Of a stretch of DNA of 64,000 bases, positions 17,788-26,726 are shown in pieces. Below the pieces are notes generated by a model that saw nothing but the letters and a program-made list of their open reading frames with translations, was not told where the DNA came from and made no database searches. The stretch comes from Streptomyces luomodiensis (lineage in GTDB: Bacteria > Actinomycetota > Actinomycetes > Streptomycetales > Streptomycetaceae): positions 9,858,001 through 9,922,000 of the forward strand of contig NZ_CP117522.1 in the NCBI RefSeq assembly GCF_031679605.1, read 5' to 3'. The first letter of the stretch is position 1. Every line of letters begins with the position of its first letter. A program made the position numbers and the translations under genes.

Positions 17788-18165
17788 TCAGCTGGTCAGC
17801 TCCGCAAGGCGCTCGAACAGCTGAGCGTCGCTGGTGCCGGCGCGGCTGGACTCCTCGCTGAGCACCCCGAACATAGGGTCCCACTGGGTGACCGTCATCT
17901 CTTGGACCTGGCCCTCTGCGAGGTAGGGGTCGGTGCCGACGATCTCGAGCAGTGCCTCCTCATCGGTTGCTGCGAACACCAGCAGTGCGGTGCGCTCCCA
18001 CGCCTGGCCCGGCTGTCCCGGCGTCGTGTTTGTGCGGGTGGTCGGTCCTGAAGCGCGCAGCTGACCCGACTCGACGCGTTCGACGAGCCACCGCAGGTGC
18101 GCATCGAGGTGGCGCGCCCAGCCGGTGGGATCACGGTGGACGTAGCTGACGACAAAGTGTGGCAT
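17788..18165 (-). CDS. YciI-like domain protein
   Basis: 125 residues from ATG 18165, with GGGGAAGGA upstream. The fold signature is MPHFVVSYVHRDPTGWARHL, then LDAHLRWL, RTALLVFAATDEEALLEIVG and TDPYLAEGQVQEMTVTQWDP, the ferredoxin-like dimer of YCII/muconolactone-isomerase-like proteins. The His/Asp pair expected in the pocket is present (H..HL and DPY). It is transcribed away from the triple GCATGCTT operator shared with the catabolic cluster, so it is likely a small enzyme of the same pathway. Confidence 0.83.
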   Translation of the reverse strand: MPHFVVSYVHRDPTGWARHLDAHLRWLVERVESGQLRASGPTTRTNTTPGQPGQAWERTALLVFAATDEEALLEIVGTDPYLAEGQVQEMTVTQWDPMFGVLSEESSRAGTSDAQLFERLAELTS

Positions 18166-18221
18166 GGCATGTCCTTCCCCGGGCTCTCGGCGATTCGCGC
18201 GGCCGCCCGGCAGATGCGTCA

Positions 18222-18268
18222 GCATGCTTGCAACCAGATTCGCATGCTTATATTGTAGCAGCATGCTT
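18222..18268. promoter_or_regulatory. Triple GCATGCTT operator with embedded promoter, copy 1
   Basis: GCATGCTT occurs at 18222, 18242 and 18261. On the plus strand a -35 TTGCAA (18228-18233), a 17-base spacer and a -10 TATTGT (18251-18256) are interleaved with it. The repeat spacing (20, 19) and promoter layout are identical to copy 2 at 27280-27326 before the flavin reductase. Likely bound by the MarR protein at 26716-27246. Confidence 0.75.
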
Positions 18269-18480
18269 ACGGATGGGCGAATTCCATGTTTCCTTATGCG
18301 GGTCCCGACCCGGCATGGTTTTCGGTCCGTCCCCAGCGGCATCGTGGCAATCCCTCGCGTGACGCACACAGCAGGCCTGTCGGCATGGCATCCCATCGGT
18401 TGCGCCGGCTCGATGCGGTCCTCCCCAGCAAGGCGTCCACCCCCTCCCGTTCATCCGATCGCCACCTGACGCGGCGGACC
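18263..18480 (+). pseudogene. Decayed 5' copy of the flavin-reductase gene
   Basis: The ATG at 18263 sits in the third operator repeat, as in the intact gene at 27321, and both begin ATGCTTACGGA. Further shared blocks are CCCCAGCGGCATC (18331) and the region giving VPSGIVAIP against FPSGITAIT, then PASKASTPSRSSD against LPGKTSSTFPVIA. The frame is broken and the homology fades by about 18480. The transporter gene starts at 18512, so this relic now serves as its leader. Confidence 0.7.
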
Positions 18481-18511
18481 CTCATCCCGAACCTCAATGG
18501 AGAGGTGTGTC

Positions 18512-19828
18512 ATGGCCCATCCAGCAGACATCCCGGCCGGAACGTTGAGACGTACGACGCTTGCGGCGGCGGTCGGTAACACGGTGGAGACGTACGACTA
18601 TGCGGTCTACGGCTTCCTCGCCACCGTGCTGGCGAAGGTCTTCTTCCCGGCCTCGAGCCCTACGACCGCGCTGCTGTCGTCGTTCGCGGTGTTCGGTTCG
18701 GCCTTCCTCGCCCGCCCGGCGGGTTCCCTGGTCTTCGGGCCGCTCGCCGACCGGCTGGGCCGCCGGCCTGCCCTGGTCGCGTCGCTACTGCTGATGGCAA
18801 CAGTCAGCACACTGATCGGCGTGCTGCCGTCGACGGCGACCATCGGAATCGCCGCGCCCGTCCTGCTCGTGCTGCTGCGGTTCGCCCAGGGGCTGGCGGC
18901 CGGCGGCGAGTTCACGACCGCGATCATCTACGTCGCCGAGTTCGCCCCGCCGCACCGGCGCGGGGCATTGTCGAGCCGCGTACAAGTGGGCAGTCTCGCT
19001 GGATTGCTCATCGGCGCTGTCGTCGTGCTCTTCCTCAACGCGGAGCTGACACGCGAGCAGATGCTCGCATGGGGCTGGCGGGTGCCGTTCCTGCTCGCGC
19101 TGCCTCTCGGCGCAATCGGCCTCTACCTGCGCAGCCGGTTCGGCGAGACCCCGGAGTTCCTCGCTGCGCGTAGCGAAACGTCCGCACAGGACGCCAATGT
19201 CAACGACCTGTGGGCCCGCGTTTTGCTGCTCGTGGGGGTGTCCGTACTGCACGTCATCGGCTTCTACATGACGTACACCTACGTCCAGAGTTACCTCATC
19301 CAGCTGGGTCTGTCCCCGTTCACCGCCACCTCGGTCATCGCCTTCGCGCTGCTGATCGGCCTGTTCCTGGTGATCGCGGGTGGCCGGGTGTCTGACCGGA
19401 AGGGCCGGCCCACAGCGCTGCTGGCGACCTCACTCACCGTGCTCATGATCACGTATCCGCTGTTCGCTGTGCTGTCCACCGCTCCTTCGCTGTGGCTCGT
19501 GATCCTCTGCACCGTGCTGCTGTCAGCCGGTCCGGCCTTCTACTCCGGCATCGCGCCGATCACTTACGTCCAACTCATCCCAGTCCGGATGCGCGGCAGG
19601 ACCGTTTCGGTGTCCTACAACATCGCCGTGGCCGCACTGGGCGGCTCCGCGGTCTTCATCTGCCAGGCCCTGATCGAGCTGACCGGTGACAAGCGTTCCC
19701 CTGCCTACTTGCTGCTGGCCGCGGCCGCCGCTAGCGCGATCGCCGCGTTTGCGCTCACCCGCCGGGCCACCCAGCACGCCCAGCCCTCTCCCTCGCCCGT
19801 GTCCCTGTCCGCAAAGGCCGGTTCATGA
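18512..19828 (+). CDS. MFS transporter, metabolite:H+ symporter (MHS) type
   Basis: 438 residues, twelve helices. Start ATG 18512 follows GGAGAGG. N-terminal AVGNTVETYDYAVYGFLATV is the MHS/ShiA-KgtP-ProP opening; ADRLGRRPALV is the helix 2-3 MFS signature and RFAQGLAAGGEFT the helix 4 signature. This subfamily imports organic acids (ketoglutarate, shikimate, dicarboxylates, aromatic acids) with protons. It is the first gene of a tight operon: the next ATG overlaps its stop. The cargo is therefore probably the carboxylate degraded by the downstream enzymes. Confidence 0.9.
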   Translation: MAHPADIPAGTLRRTTLAAAVGNTVETYDYAVYGFLATVLAKVFFPASSPTTALLSSFAVFGSAFLARPAGSLVFGPLADRLGRRPALVASLLLMATVSTLIGVLPSTATIGIAAPVLLVLLRFAQGLAAGGEFTTAIIYVAEFAPPHRRGALSSRVQVGSLAGLLIGAVVVLFLNAELTREQMLAWGWRVPFLLALPLGAIGLYLRSRFGETPEFLAARSETSAQDANVNDLWARVLLLVGVSVLHVIGFYMTYTYVQSYLIQLGLSPFTATSVIAFALLIGLFLVIAGGRVSDRKGRPTALLATSLTVLMITYPLFAVLSTAPSLWLVILCTVLLSAGPAFYSGIAPITYVQLIPVRMRGRTVSVSYNIAVAALGGSAVFICQALIELTGDKRSPAYLLLAAAAASAIAAFALTRRATQHAQPSPSPVSLSAKAGS

Positions 19829-20817
19829 CGACTTTGACCCTGCCCGACGCCCACGCACTTATCGTGGCCGCGATGACCGCGTGCGGTCATTCAGCCGAGG
19901 CCGCCGAGACCATTGCGGACCACTTGCTCGACTGCGAACTGCGCGGTCTGTCCTTCGGAGGGCTCGCCCGCGCGCTGTCCATAGTGGAGCGCATTCGCAC
20001 AGCCGACGCGCCGCCGCAGCCGATCCGGGTCGTCGCCGAGACGCCGGTGTCGGCCACCGTGGACGGCGGCGACCAGGTGGGCTACCTGGTCGGCATGCGC
20101 ACGCTGCAGCTGGCCATAGCGAAGGCCCGCGCACAGGGAATCGCCATCGTCGGCGCACGCAACACTTGGTATACGGGGATGTTCTCGTACTACCTGGAGA
20201 AAGCCGCGAAGGCCGGACTCGCCGGGGTGATCGCAGGCAGCGCGCCAGCGCTCGTGGCCCCGCACGGCGGCACCGAAGCCCGCTTCGGCACCAACCCGAT
20301 CGCCTTCGGTTTCCCAGCCACCCCGACTCCGATCATCTGGGACATCGGCACCTCCGCCGTGATGTACGGGGAGGTGAAGCTGAAGGCCCGACTCGGGGAG
20401 AAGCTGGCCCCCGGCCAGGCCTACGACGCCGCCGGGACTCCGACACTGGACCCGGCCGCCGCGCTCGAGGGCGCGTTCGGCGTGTGGGGCGGCCACAAGG
20501 GCTCCGGGCTCGCTCTGGTCGTCCAGCTGCTCGGCATGATGACCGGCGCGGCCGCCGACCCGCCCGGTGTTTCGGGCTGCGGCTTGTTCGTCGTGCTGTT
20601 CGACCCCGGCGCACTCACCGACGCGGGCGACTACCAACGGCGGGTCGCGGCGTTTGCCGAGATGGTCCGCGCAACCCGTCCCGTCGAGGGCGGCAGGCCG
20701 GTCCGGGTGCCGTTCGACCGCTCGGTGGCCTGCCGGGACGAGACGCTACGTCGCGGCACTGTCGATGTGCCCGAAGTGGTGGTCGCGGCCCTGCGGCAGG
20801 AGGCCGGACGTGCCTGA
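19825..20817 (+). CDS. Ldh2/MDH2-family NAD(P)-dependent oxidoreductase
   Basis: 330 residues; ATGA overlap with the transporter. Family marks: GARNTWYTGMFSYYLEKAAK (usual form G..NS.H.G...YY...A...G), HGGTEARFGTNPIAFGFP, and GGHKGSGLALVVQLL. These belong to the malate/L-lactate/sulfolactate dehydrogenase family (YlbC, ComC, AllD). The usual catalytic His of NS.H.G is Tyr here (NTWYTG), a notable change. It should oxidise a 2-hydroxy acid or reduce the oxo form. The next gene overlaps by 8 bp. Confidence 0.85.
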   Translation: MTTLTLPDAHALIVAAMTACGHSAEAAETIADHLLDCELRGLSFGGLARALSIVERIRTADAPPQPIRVVAETPVSATVDGGDQVGYLVGMRTLQLAIAKARAQGIAIVGARNTWYTGMFSYYLEKAAKAGLAGVIAGSAPALVAPHGGTEARFGTNPIAFGFPATPTPIIWDIGTSAVMYGEVKLKARLGEKLAPGQAYDAAGTPTLDPAAALEGAFGVWGGHKGSGLALVVQLLGMMTGAAADPPGVSGCGLFVVLFDPGALTDAGDYQRRVAAFAEMVRATRPVEGGRPVRVPFDRSVACRDETLRRGTVDVPEVVVAALRQEAGRA

Positions 20818-21310
20818 AAGCCCCGACGCCTTCGCGATCGAGCCGTCCCCGTCGGGCCGGCTCCTGTGCGGCGGATGCGCTCCACACGACTCCTGCCGTC
20901 TGGGCGTCGAGATCGCTGACGCGCAGGACGACAAGGTGCGGTTCGACGTCATCTGCCCACCGTTGTGGCACGGCGGGCCCGGCGTCGCGCACGGCGGCTG
21001 GAAGGCCGCGGTCTTCGACGATGTGTTCAGTGTTGTCGCACTGCGGGTCGAACCGCGGCTGGTGACCAAGTCGCTGTCGATCTCCTACCTCCGCCCGGTC
21101 CCGGTCGAGCGGCCCGTCGAGGTGCTGGCGCGGATCGACCGGCATGCCGGCAGGCAGTGGAAGGTCTCCGCCGACATGACGCTCGCCGGCATGGTGCCGG
21201 CCATCGCCCGGACCGAGTTGCGGACACGCCACCCGCATCACGTCGCCCGGCACGAGGCCTGGCCCGCCCGCCAACCGATGTCCCACAACGGATCTCGCGC
21301 AGAAAGCTGA
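20810..21310 (+). CDS. Hotdog-fold thioesterase
   Basis: 166 residues from GTG 20810, overlapping the dehydrogenase end by 8 bp. The PaaI/YbgC-like motif is GVAHGGWKAAVFDDVFS (HGG..A...D), followed by TKSLSISYLRPVPVERPVEV. It starts with a CGGCAPHDSCRLG segment as in several thioesterases of this kind. It would hydrolyse an acyl-CoA intermediate of the pathway, or salvage CoA from dead-end products. The gene is embedded in the operon; LLM oxidoreductase follows after 7 bp. Confidence 0.83.
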   Translation: MPESPDAFAIEPSPSGRLLCGGCAPHDSCRLGVEIADAQDDKVRFDVICPPLWHGGPGVAHGGWKAAVFDDVFSVVALRVEPRLVTKSLSISYLRPVPVERPVEVLARIDRHAGRQWKVSADMTLAGMVPAIARTELRTRHPHHVARHEAWPARQPMSHNGSRAES

Positions 21311-21317
21311 GGGCACC

Positions 21318-22346
21318 ATGGTCGAATTCTTCACCGGGCTGCAGCCCCTTCAGGCCGGCGAGACCGACCCCGACCGAATGATCTCCAGGATCCGGGAACT
21401 GGACCGCTCGAAGGCCATCGACCGGGTCCTTGTCGGGTACTCCTCCACCTGGCCGCACAACCACGCCACAGCGCCCTTCGCGCTGGCGCTGTCAGAGAAG
21501 TTCTCGCCGATTGTCGCGCACCGCCCCGGCGTCATGGCGCCGGTAGCAGCCGCGCGCTACTTCGCCACCCTCGATGTGCTGGCCCGCGGGAGGCTCGCCA
21601 TCAATGTGGTCGTCGGTGGCTCTGACAAGGATCTGCGCCGTGAATCGGATGACCTGCCCAAGGCCGGACGCTACCGGCGGGCGGTCGAGTACCTCGACAT
21701 CGTCCGCCGCGCCTGGACCGAAACCGCGCCCTTCGACCACCACGGCGAGTACTACACGGCCGAGGCGGTGAAGCTGCAGACCAAGCCGGTGCAGGGGCAG
21801 GTGCCGATCTTCATGGGTGGCGAGAGCGCCGACGCCGTGGACTTCGGCGCCCGGCACGCCGACCTGTACATGCTCTGGGGGGAACCGTTCGCCGGCACGA
21901 AGGAGCGCATCGACCGGGTCTCGGCGGCAGCCGAGCGTTACAACCGCCCGATGCGGTTCTCGCTGAGCCTGCGCCTCTTCATTGGTGACACCGACGACGA
22001 CGCGTGGGCCCAGGCCCGGGCTGTGGAGCGGCAGATCGCGGAGGCCGCTGGAACTCCGACCTTCTTGCGGTCGTCGTCGACCGACACCTCCGTGGGGCGG
22101 CAACGGGCGCTCGCGCTCACGGCGGAGGAGCTGCATGACGACTGCTTCTGGACCGGGCTGACAAAGCTCCTGGGCGGCTTCGCCAACTCCCAGGCGCTCG
22201 TCGGCACCGAGGAGCGCATCCTGGACACCCTCGGCAGGTACCGGGAGCTCGGAGTCGACGCGTTTCTCGTGACGACCGGCGCCGAAGCGGCCTGGGACCC
22301 GTCGTTGGAGGGCTTCCTGGCTCGTGCGAAGAAGGAGCTGGCATGA
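21318..22346 (+). CDS. LLM-class FMNH2-dependent monooxygenase (SsuD-like)
   Basis: 342 residues, a luciferase-like TIM barrel. Diagnostic stretches: SSTWPHNHATAPFALAL, PIVAHRPGVMAPVAAARYFA, LARGRLAINVVVGGSDKDLR (close to the alkanesulfonate monooxygenase GR...NVV.G) and QVPIFMGGESADAVDFGARH. Enzymes of this class use free FMNH2 and O2 to cleave C-S, C-N or C-C bonds. The reductant is probably supplied by the flavin reductase at 27321, which carries the same operator. The CoA-ligase ATG overlaps its stop. Confidence 0.88.
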   Translation: MVEFFTGLQPLQAGETDPDRMISRIRELDRSKAIDRVLVGYSSTWPHNHATAPFALALSEKFSPIVAHRPGVMAPVAAARYFATLDVLARGRLAINVVVGGSDKDLRRESDDLPKAGRYRRAVEYLDIVRRAWTETAPFDHHGEYYTAEAVKLQTKPVQGQVPIFMGGESADAVDFGARHADLYMLWGEPFAGTKERIDRVSAAAERYNRPMRFSLSLRLFIGDTDDDAWAQARAVERQIAEAAGTPTFLRSSSTDTSVGRQRALALTAEELHDDCFWTGLTKLLGGFANSQALVGTEERILDTLGRYRELGVDAFLVTTGAEAAWDPSLEGFLARAKKELA

Positions 22347-23986
22347 CGGTAACCACCGCCGCGGACAATGGAGTCCGAGGCCTTGAGGGCTTCTCCGATC
22401 TCGCCGACGGCACGGTCGGCGGTCTCATCGCTGCCCGCGCCGTAGAGCATCCGGACAGGCTCGCGCTTGTCTTCGAAGGCACCGAACTGACCTACGGCGC
22501 ACTCGACGCGGCCGTCACCGACGTGGCGCGCGGTCTTATGTCAGTAGCCGCCACACCGGGCAGCTCGGTTGGGATCTTCCTGCCCAACCAGCCCGAATAC
22601 CTGCTCGCCTGGCTCGGAGCGGCCCGCGCAGGCCTCGTCGAGGTCCCGATCAACACCGCCTACAAGGGCCCTTTCCTCGACCACGCGCTCCGCGGCACTG
22701 GCGTGCGCGTATTGGTCACCAATGCGGCCTTGCTGGAACTCGTCGCCGACCTGCCGGAAGTACCGCACACGCTCAAGACCGTCGTGCTGCTCGACGGCGA
22801 CCGGCACCGCCGCATCCCGCCCGGGGTAGCGGTACGGACGTGGAGCGACCTGCTCGCGGCCGGCGACCCGGCGACAGAGCTCCCCCGCGTCGCGCCGCAG
22901 GACCCGGTCGCGATCATGCTCACCTCCGGTACCACCGGGCGCAGCAAGGGCGTGGTGCAACCGCACGTGATGCAGGTGGTCGCCGGGCGCGAGTGCGCGG
23001 TGCAGATGGCCACGACCGCCGATGAGAGGCTCTACACCTGCCTACCGCTGTTCCACGGCGCCGCGCAGATCAACATATCCATGCACGCCTTCTACGCGGG
23101 CACGACCGTGGTCCTCGGCCGTCGGTTCAGCGCCAGCAAGTTCTGGGACGAGCTGCGCACCCACCGGGTTACCCAGTGCAATGCCCTCGGCTCCATCCTG
23201 CCGATGCTCCTCGCGCAGCCCCCGTCCGACCGCGACTGCGACCACCAGCTGACGAAGGTGTTCGCCGCGCCCGCCCCGCCCCAAGTGCTGTATCCGTTCG
23301 AGGAGCGCTTCGGCGTGCACGTCGTAGAGGGCTACGGGCTCACCGAGATCAAGAACGTTCTGTACAACCCGATCGGTGCCCGGAAGGTCGGCTCGCTGGG
23401 CCTGCCCACCGAATCGTCCGTTCTCGAGATCCACGACGAGTCCGGGAACCGTGCCGCGCCCGGCCAGGCCGGGGAGATCGTGTACCGGCCTCGCCTGCCG
23501 AACATCATGTTCTCCGGCTACCACGACGATCCCGAAGCGACGCTCGCGACCATGAAGGACCTGTGGTGGCACACGGGTGACCTGGGCTACACCGACGAAG
23601 ACGGCTACTTCTACTTCATCGACCGCAAGAAGGACGCCCTGCGCCGCCGCGGCGAAAACATCTCCTCACACGAGGTGGAGTCGGTGCTGCTTGCCTACCC
23701 CGGCGTCGTGGCCGCTGCTGCCATAGGCACGCCGTCGGAGCTGGGCGAGGACGAGGTTCTCGCCGTCGTGCAACTCGAACCCGGCTGCAAGCTGGAACGT
23801 GCGGAACTGTTCGCTCACTGCGACCGGTCGATGCCGCACTTCATGGTCCCCCGCTACTACCGCATCGTCGACCGGCTCCCGGTCACCCCGAACGGCAAGG
23901 TACGCAAGCACCAGTTGCGTGACCAGGGCCGCGCTGATGCCTGGGATGCGCTCGCCGCCGGGCTCAAACCCACCCGCCACACCTGA
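22343..23986 (+). CDS. AMP-dependent acyl-CoA synthetase
   Basis: 547 residues. Adenylation core motifs: IMLTSGTTGRSKGVVQPH (A3), VEGYGLTEIKNVLYN (A5), WWHTGDLGYTDEDGYFYFID (A7/A8), RRRGENISSHEVE (hinge) and TPNGKVRKHQLRD (A10 Lys). It resembles crotonobetaine/carnitine-CoA ligase and other carboxylate-CoA ligases. It activates a carboxylic acid with ATP and CoA. It overlaps the monooxygenase stop (ATGA) and is followed within 8 bp by the lyase-like gene, which would act on the CoA ester. Confidence 0.91.
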   Translation: MTVTTAADNGVRGLEGFSDLADGTVGGLIAARAVEHPDRLALVFEGTELTYGALDAAVTDVARGLMSVAATPGSSVGIFLPNQPEYLLAWLGAARAGLVEVPINTAYKGPFLDHALRGTGVRVLVTNAALLELVADLPEVPHTLKTVVLLDGDRHRRIPPGVAVRTWSDLLAAGDPATELPRVAPQDPVAIMLTSGTTGRSKGVVQPHVMQVVAGRECAVQMATTADERLYTCLPLFHGAAQINISMHAFYAGTTVVLGRRFSASKFWDELRTHRVTQCNALGSILPMLLAQPPSDRDCDHQLTKVFAAPAPPQVLYPFEERFGVHVVEGYGLTEIKNVLYNPIGARKVGSLGLPTESSVLEIHDESGNRAAPGQAGEIVYRPRLPNIMFSGYHDDPEATLATMKDLWWHTGDLGYTDEDGYFYFIDRKKDALRRRGENISSHEVESVLLAYPGVVAAAAIGTPSELGEDEVLAVVQLEPGCKLERAELFAHCDRSMPHFMVPRYYRIVDRLPVTPNGKVRKHQLRDQGRADAWDALAAGLKPTRHT

Positions 23987-23994
23987 GGAACCAC

Positions 23995-24930
23995 ATGTCC
24001 CTACCCGATGCGGTACGCATCCGCGAGATCGCGCCCCGGTTGACCTTCCAAGACCATGTCGTCCCGACCGAAGTAAAGATCGAACTCGTTGGGCGGCTCA
24101 TCGACGCCGGCGTCCGAGCGTTCGAGCTGTCCTCCTTCGTCCGGCCCGATCTCGTACCGGGCCTCGCCGACGCCGAGGAGGTGTTCGCCCGGGTGCCGCG
24201 GGTGCCCGGCCTCAGCCTCGGCTGCTGCGTCGGCAATACGCGCGGGCTCGCTCGCGCGGTCGGCGCGGGGGCCGACACGGCGTATTTCCTGCTCTCCGCT
24301 GACGAGGAATTCGCCCGCGCCAACACCGGACGGTCCACCACGGACTCGTTGCGTGAACTGGAGCGCATGGCCGCGTTCGCCGCGGACCGGAACATCGTGC
24401 TCGGCACCTACGTCATCTTCGCCTGGGGTGGGCCGACCGGCCCCGCCCGCAGCGGCGAGGACCTCGAACCGCTGGCCCGGCGGCTCCTCGACATCGGGGT
24501 GGACCATTGGATCCTCGCCGATTCCTCCGGCTACGCGGCCCCGCCCCAAATCCGCGAACTCCTCACCGCCGCGCTCCGGCACGTACCGCCTTCGAACCTG
24601 ACCGTGCAGATCCACGACGGCCGCGGCATGGGCCTTGCCGCCCTGCTCTCACTCCTCGAACTCGGTGTCCACGCTATCGACACCTCCCTTGCCGGCAGCG
24701 GTGGCCACCCGGCGATGCCCGGCACCCAAGGCGGCGGCCTGTGCACCGAGGACGCCGTGCAACTGCTCCACTTGTGCGGGGTGGAAACCGGTATCGACCT
24801 GCCCCGCCTCATCGATACAGCGAATTGGCTCACCAGCGAGGTCGGCGTTCCCGGTAAGGGATTCGTCCGACACACCGGTTGCGTACCGAGCACTGCCCAG
24901 CCCGGCGAACCACTCGCCTTCACCTGGTGA
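23995..24930 (+). CDS. HMG-CoA lyase-like DRE-TIM protein with altered active site
   Basis: 311 residues, a pyruvate-carboxyltransferase-type barrel. Alignment by eye to hydroxymethylglutaryl-CoA lyase: the GPRDGLQ motif is APRLTFQ (catalytic Asp to Leu), the metal-binding HxHD is QIHD (first His to Gln), and the Cys loop GGCPYA is GGHPAM (Cys to His). ELSSFV and the C-terminal STEDAV-like helix are kept. So the fold is retained but the known chemistry is unlikely; it may cleave a different acyl-CoA or do a non-lyase step. It is next to the CoA ligase. Confidence 0.8.
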   Translation: MSLPDAVRIREIAPRLTFQDHVVPTEVKIELVGRLIDAGVRAFELSSFVRPDLVPGLADAEEVFARVPRVPGLSLGCCVGNTRGLARAVGAGADTAYFLLSADEEFARANTGRSTTDSLRELERMAAFAADRNIVLGTYVIFAWGGPTGPARSGEDLEPLARRLLDIGVDHWILADSSGYAAPPQIRELLTAALRHVPPSNLTVQIHDGRGMGLAALLSLLELGVHAIDTSLAGSGGHPAMPGTQGGGLCTEDAVQLLHLCGVETGIDLPRLIDTANWLTSEVGVPGKGFVRHTGCVPSTAQPGEPLAFTW

Positions 24931-25092
24931 TAGCAACCAAGAGCTGCTGTCCCGTGCACCACAGCCGTCCCGACCAACACGGCTTGGGATCCGCGCCTCG
25001 GTGCCTTCCACCATCAGTCCAGTACGGCTTGCGCACCGCAAGCGAGATCAGCCGCTGAGTACCACTTCAGCGCTATGGGTCAAGGAGGACCA

Positions 25093-26589
25093 GTGACGAA
25101 AACCCGCAGGCCCACGATCGTCGTAGCCGGCGCAGGGCTGACCGGGCTCTGTGCGGCGGTCTCCGCCCGCGAGGCCGGCGCCCACGTTGTGCTGCTGGAA
25201 AAGGGCAGCCGTGAGGACGTCGGCGGGAACGCCGCCTTTTCCGGCGGGTTGTTTCTCTTCTGCTATGACGGGCCGGACGATCTGACGTCGATCACGGAAG
25301 AATTCGAGCCGGGCATGAAAGCCGACCGGATCGAGGCACCGCCCTACACCCGCCAGGCCTACGCAGCCGAGCTGATGGCGATGAGCGACGGCCAAGCCGA
25401 ACCCCGGCTGGTCAACGCGCTGGCTGAACGGTCGTTGGCCACGGTCCGCTGGCTGGCCGCGAAAGGCGTCCGCTTCACATTCAACCGCACCCTGGGGGCC
25501 GAGGTCCGCGACGGCGTCCTGCACATCCCACCCGGCCAGGTGCTGACGTGCACCGGCGAGGGAATGTCGCGCGGGTTCGAGGTGATCCGTCCCTTGCTTG
25601 CGCACGCCGAGCGGGTCGGCGTGGAGATCCGCTGGTCCACACCACTGGCGGATGTGCTGCGCAGCGACGGCCGGGTTACGGGCGTCGCGATCGGCGACGG
25701 CGGCCAGACCGTGCCCGCCGACGCCGTGGTGATCGCCACCGGCGGCTTCCAGGCCGACCGCGAACTACGCCGCGAGTATCTGGGGCCGCAGTGGGAGTCG
25801 GTGCGTCTGCGCGGCACCCGCCTGGCCACGGGCGACGGGATCCAGGCAGCACTTCGCGCCGGCGCGGACAAGGCCGGTACCTGGTCGAGCTGCCATTCGG
25901 CCGCAGTCGACCCGACCATGCCCTCACCGGGGTCCAGCGAGGCCTCACCACCGTTCCCCCTGCACGGCTTCTGGCTCGGCGTGCTCATCAACCGCGACGG
26001 CGAGCGGTTCGTCGACGAGGGCCCCGGCCCGTGGGTCAAGAACTACTCGAGGATGGGCAAGGCGATCATGCGGCAGCCCGGGTGCGAGGCCTTCGAGATC
26101 TTCGACCAGCGGACCGCGGCCCGGGTGGCCGATGAGTTCGCCGGCGCGGCGGTGCCCCTCGTCGCGCACACCGTCCCGGAGCTCGCCGAGCGGATCGGGG
26201 TGCCCGTCGACCGGCTGACGCACACGCTCGAGACGTTCAACAACGCGTGCCCACCCGGCAACGACATAAGTGAAGATTGCGGCACGGACGGCATAACGCC
26301 ACCTAAGTCCCGCTGGGCTACGCCCCTCGACCGGCCACCGTTCGTCGCCTATCCCGCCACCGCGGGGCTCACCTTCACGTTCGGCGGTATCCGGATCGAC
26401 CCGGACGGCCGGGTTCTTGGAACGGACGGGGCACCGGTGACCGGTCTGTACGCGGCCGGCGAGGCTATCGGTGGTCTGTTCTACGGCGACTATCCCGGTG
26501 GCGCCGCCCTCATGCGCGCCGCGGTCTTCGGCCGCGCGGCCGGACACACTGCCGCGACCGAAACCAGGCCGACTCCTCACCTGGCCTGA
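25093..26589 (+). CDS. FAD-dependent dehydrogenase (fumarate-reductase/KstD-like)
   Basis: 498 residues from GTG 25093, chosen because AAGGAGG sits 5 bases upstream; ATG 25075 is the alternative. N-terminal FAD site IVVAGAGLTGLCAAVSAREA (GxGxxG) with Glu at LLEKG, then a VGGNAAFSGG second motif. C-terminal FAD loop: GLYAAGEAIGGLFYGDYPGG. This architecture fits the flavoprotein subunit of fumarate reductase, 3-ketosteroid dehydrogenase and tricarballylate dehydrogenase. It would insert or reduce a C=C bond alpha to a carbonyl. It lies 160 bp after the lyase-like gene, same strand. Confidence 0.88.
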   Translation: MTKTRRPTIVVAGAGLTGLCAAVSAREAGAHVVLLEKGSREDVGGNAAFSGGLFLFCYDGPDDLTSITEEFEPGMKADRIEAPPYTRQAYAAELMAMSDGQAEPRLVNALAERSLATVRWLAAKGVRFTFNRTLGAEVRDGVLHIPPGQVLTCTGEGMSRGFEVIRPLLAHAERVGVEIRWSTPLADVLRSDGRVTGVAIGDGGQTVPADAVVIATGGFQADRELRREYLGPQWESVRLRGTRLATGDGIQAALRAGADKAGTWSSCHSAAVDPTMPSPGSSEASPPFPLHGFWLGVLINRDGERFVDEGPGPWVKNYSRMGKAIMRQPGCEAFEIFDQRTAARVADEFAGAAVPLVAHTVPELAERIGVPVDRLTHTLETFNNACPPGNDISEDCGTDGITPPKSRWATPLDRPPFVAYPATAGLTFTFGGIRIDPDGRVLGTDGAPVTGLYAAGEAIGGLFYGDYPGGAALMRAAVFGRAAGHTAATETRPTPHLA

Positions 26590-26726
26590 AGAGCGCGGAG
26601 CAGGCCGGAAAGGGACGCACTGCGGTCAAGCTCGTCGATCCGATCCGCGATCGCCTGGCTGCCTGCCCGTCCGTAGATCGGGTCGGCAGCCAGGTGGAAT
26701 CGCGCGATGACCTCTTCAGTGGTCAT
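26577..26726 (-). CDS. 49-residue ORF overlapping the marR stop
   Basis: ATG 26726 lies inside the end of the MarR gene (11-bp overlap), and the frame ends 13 bp inside the convergent FAD dehydrogenase. The sequence MTTEEVIARFHLAADPIYGR, then IADRIDELDRSASLSGLLRA is balanced and helical, unlike random shadow frames. No family is recognised. It could be a translationally coupled small partner of the regulator, or the remnant of a longer gene. Confidence 0.45.
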   Translation of the reverse strand: MTTEEVIARFHLAADPIYGRAGSQAIADRIDELDRSASLSGLLRALQAR

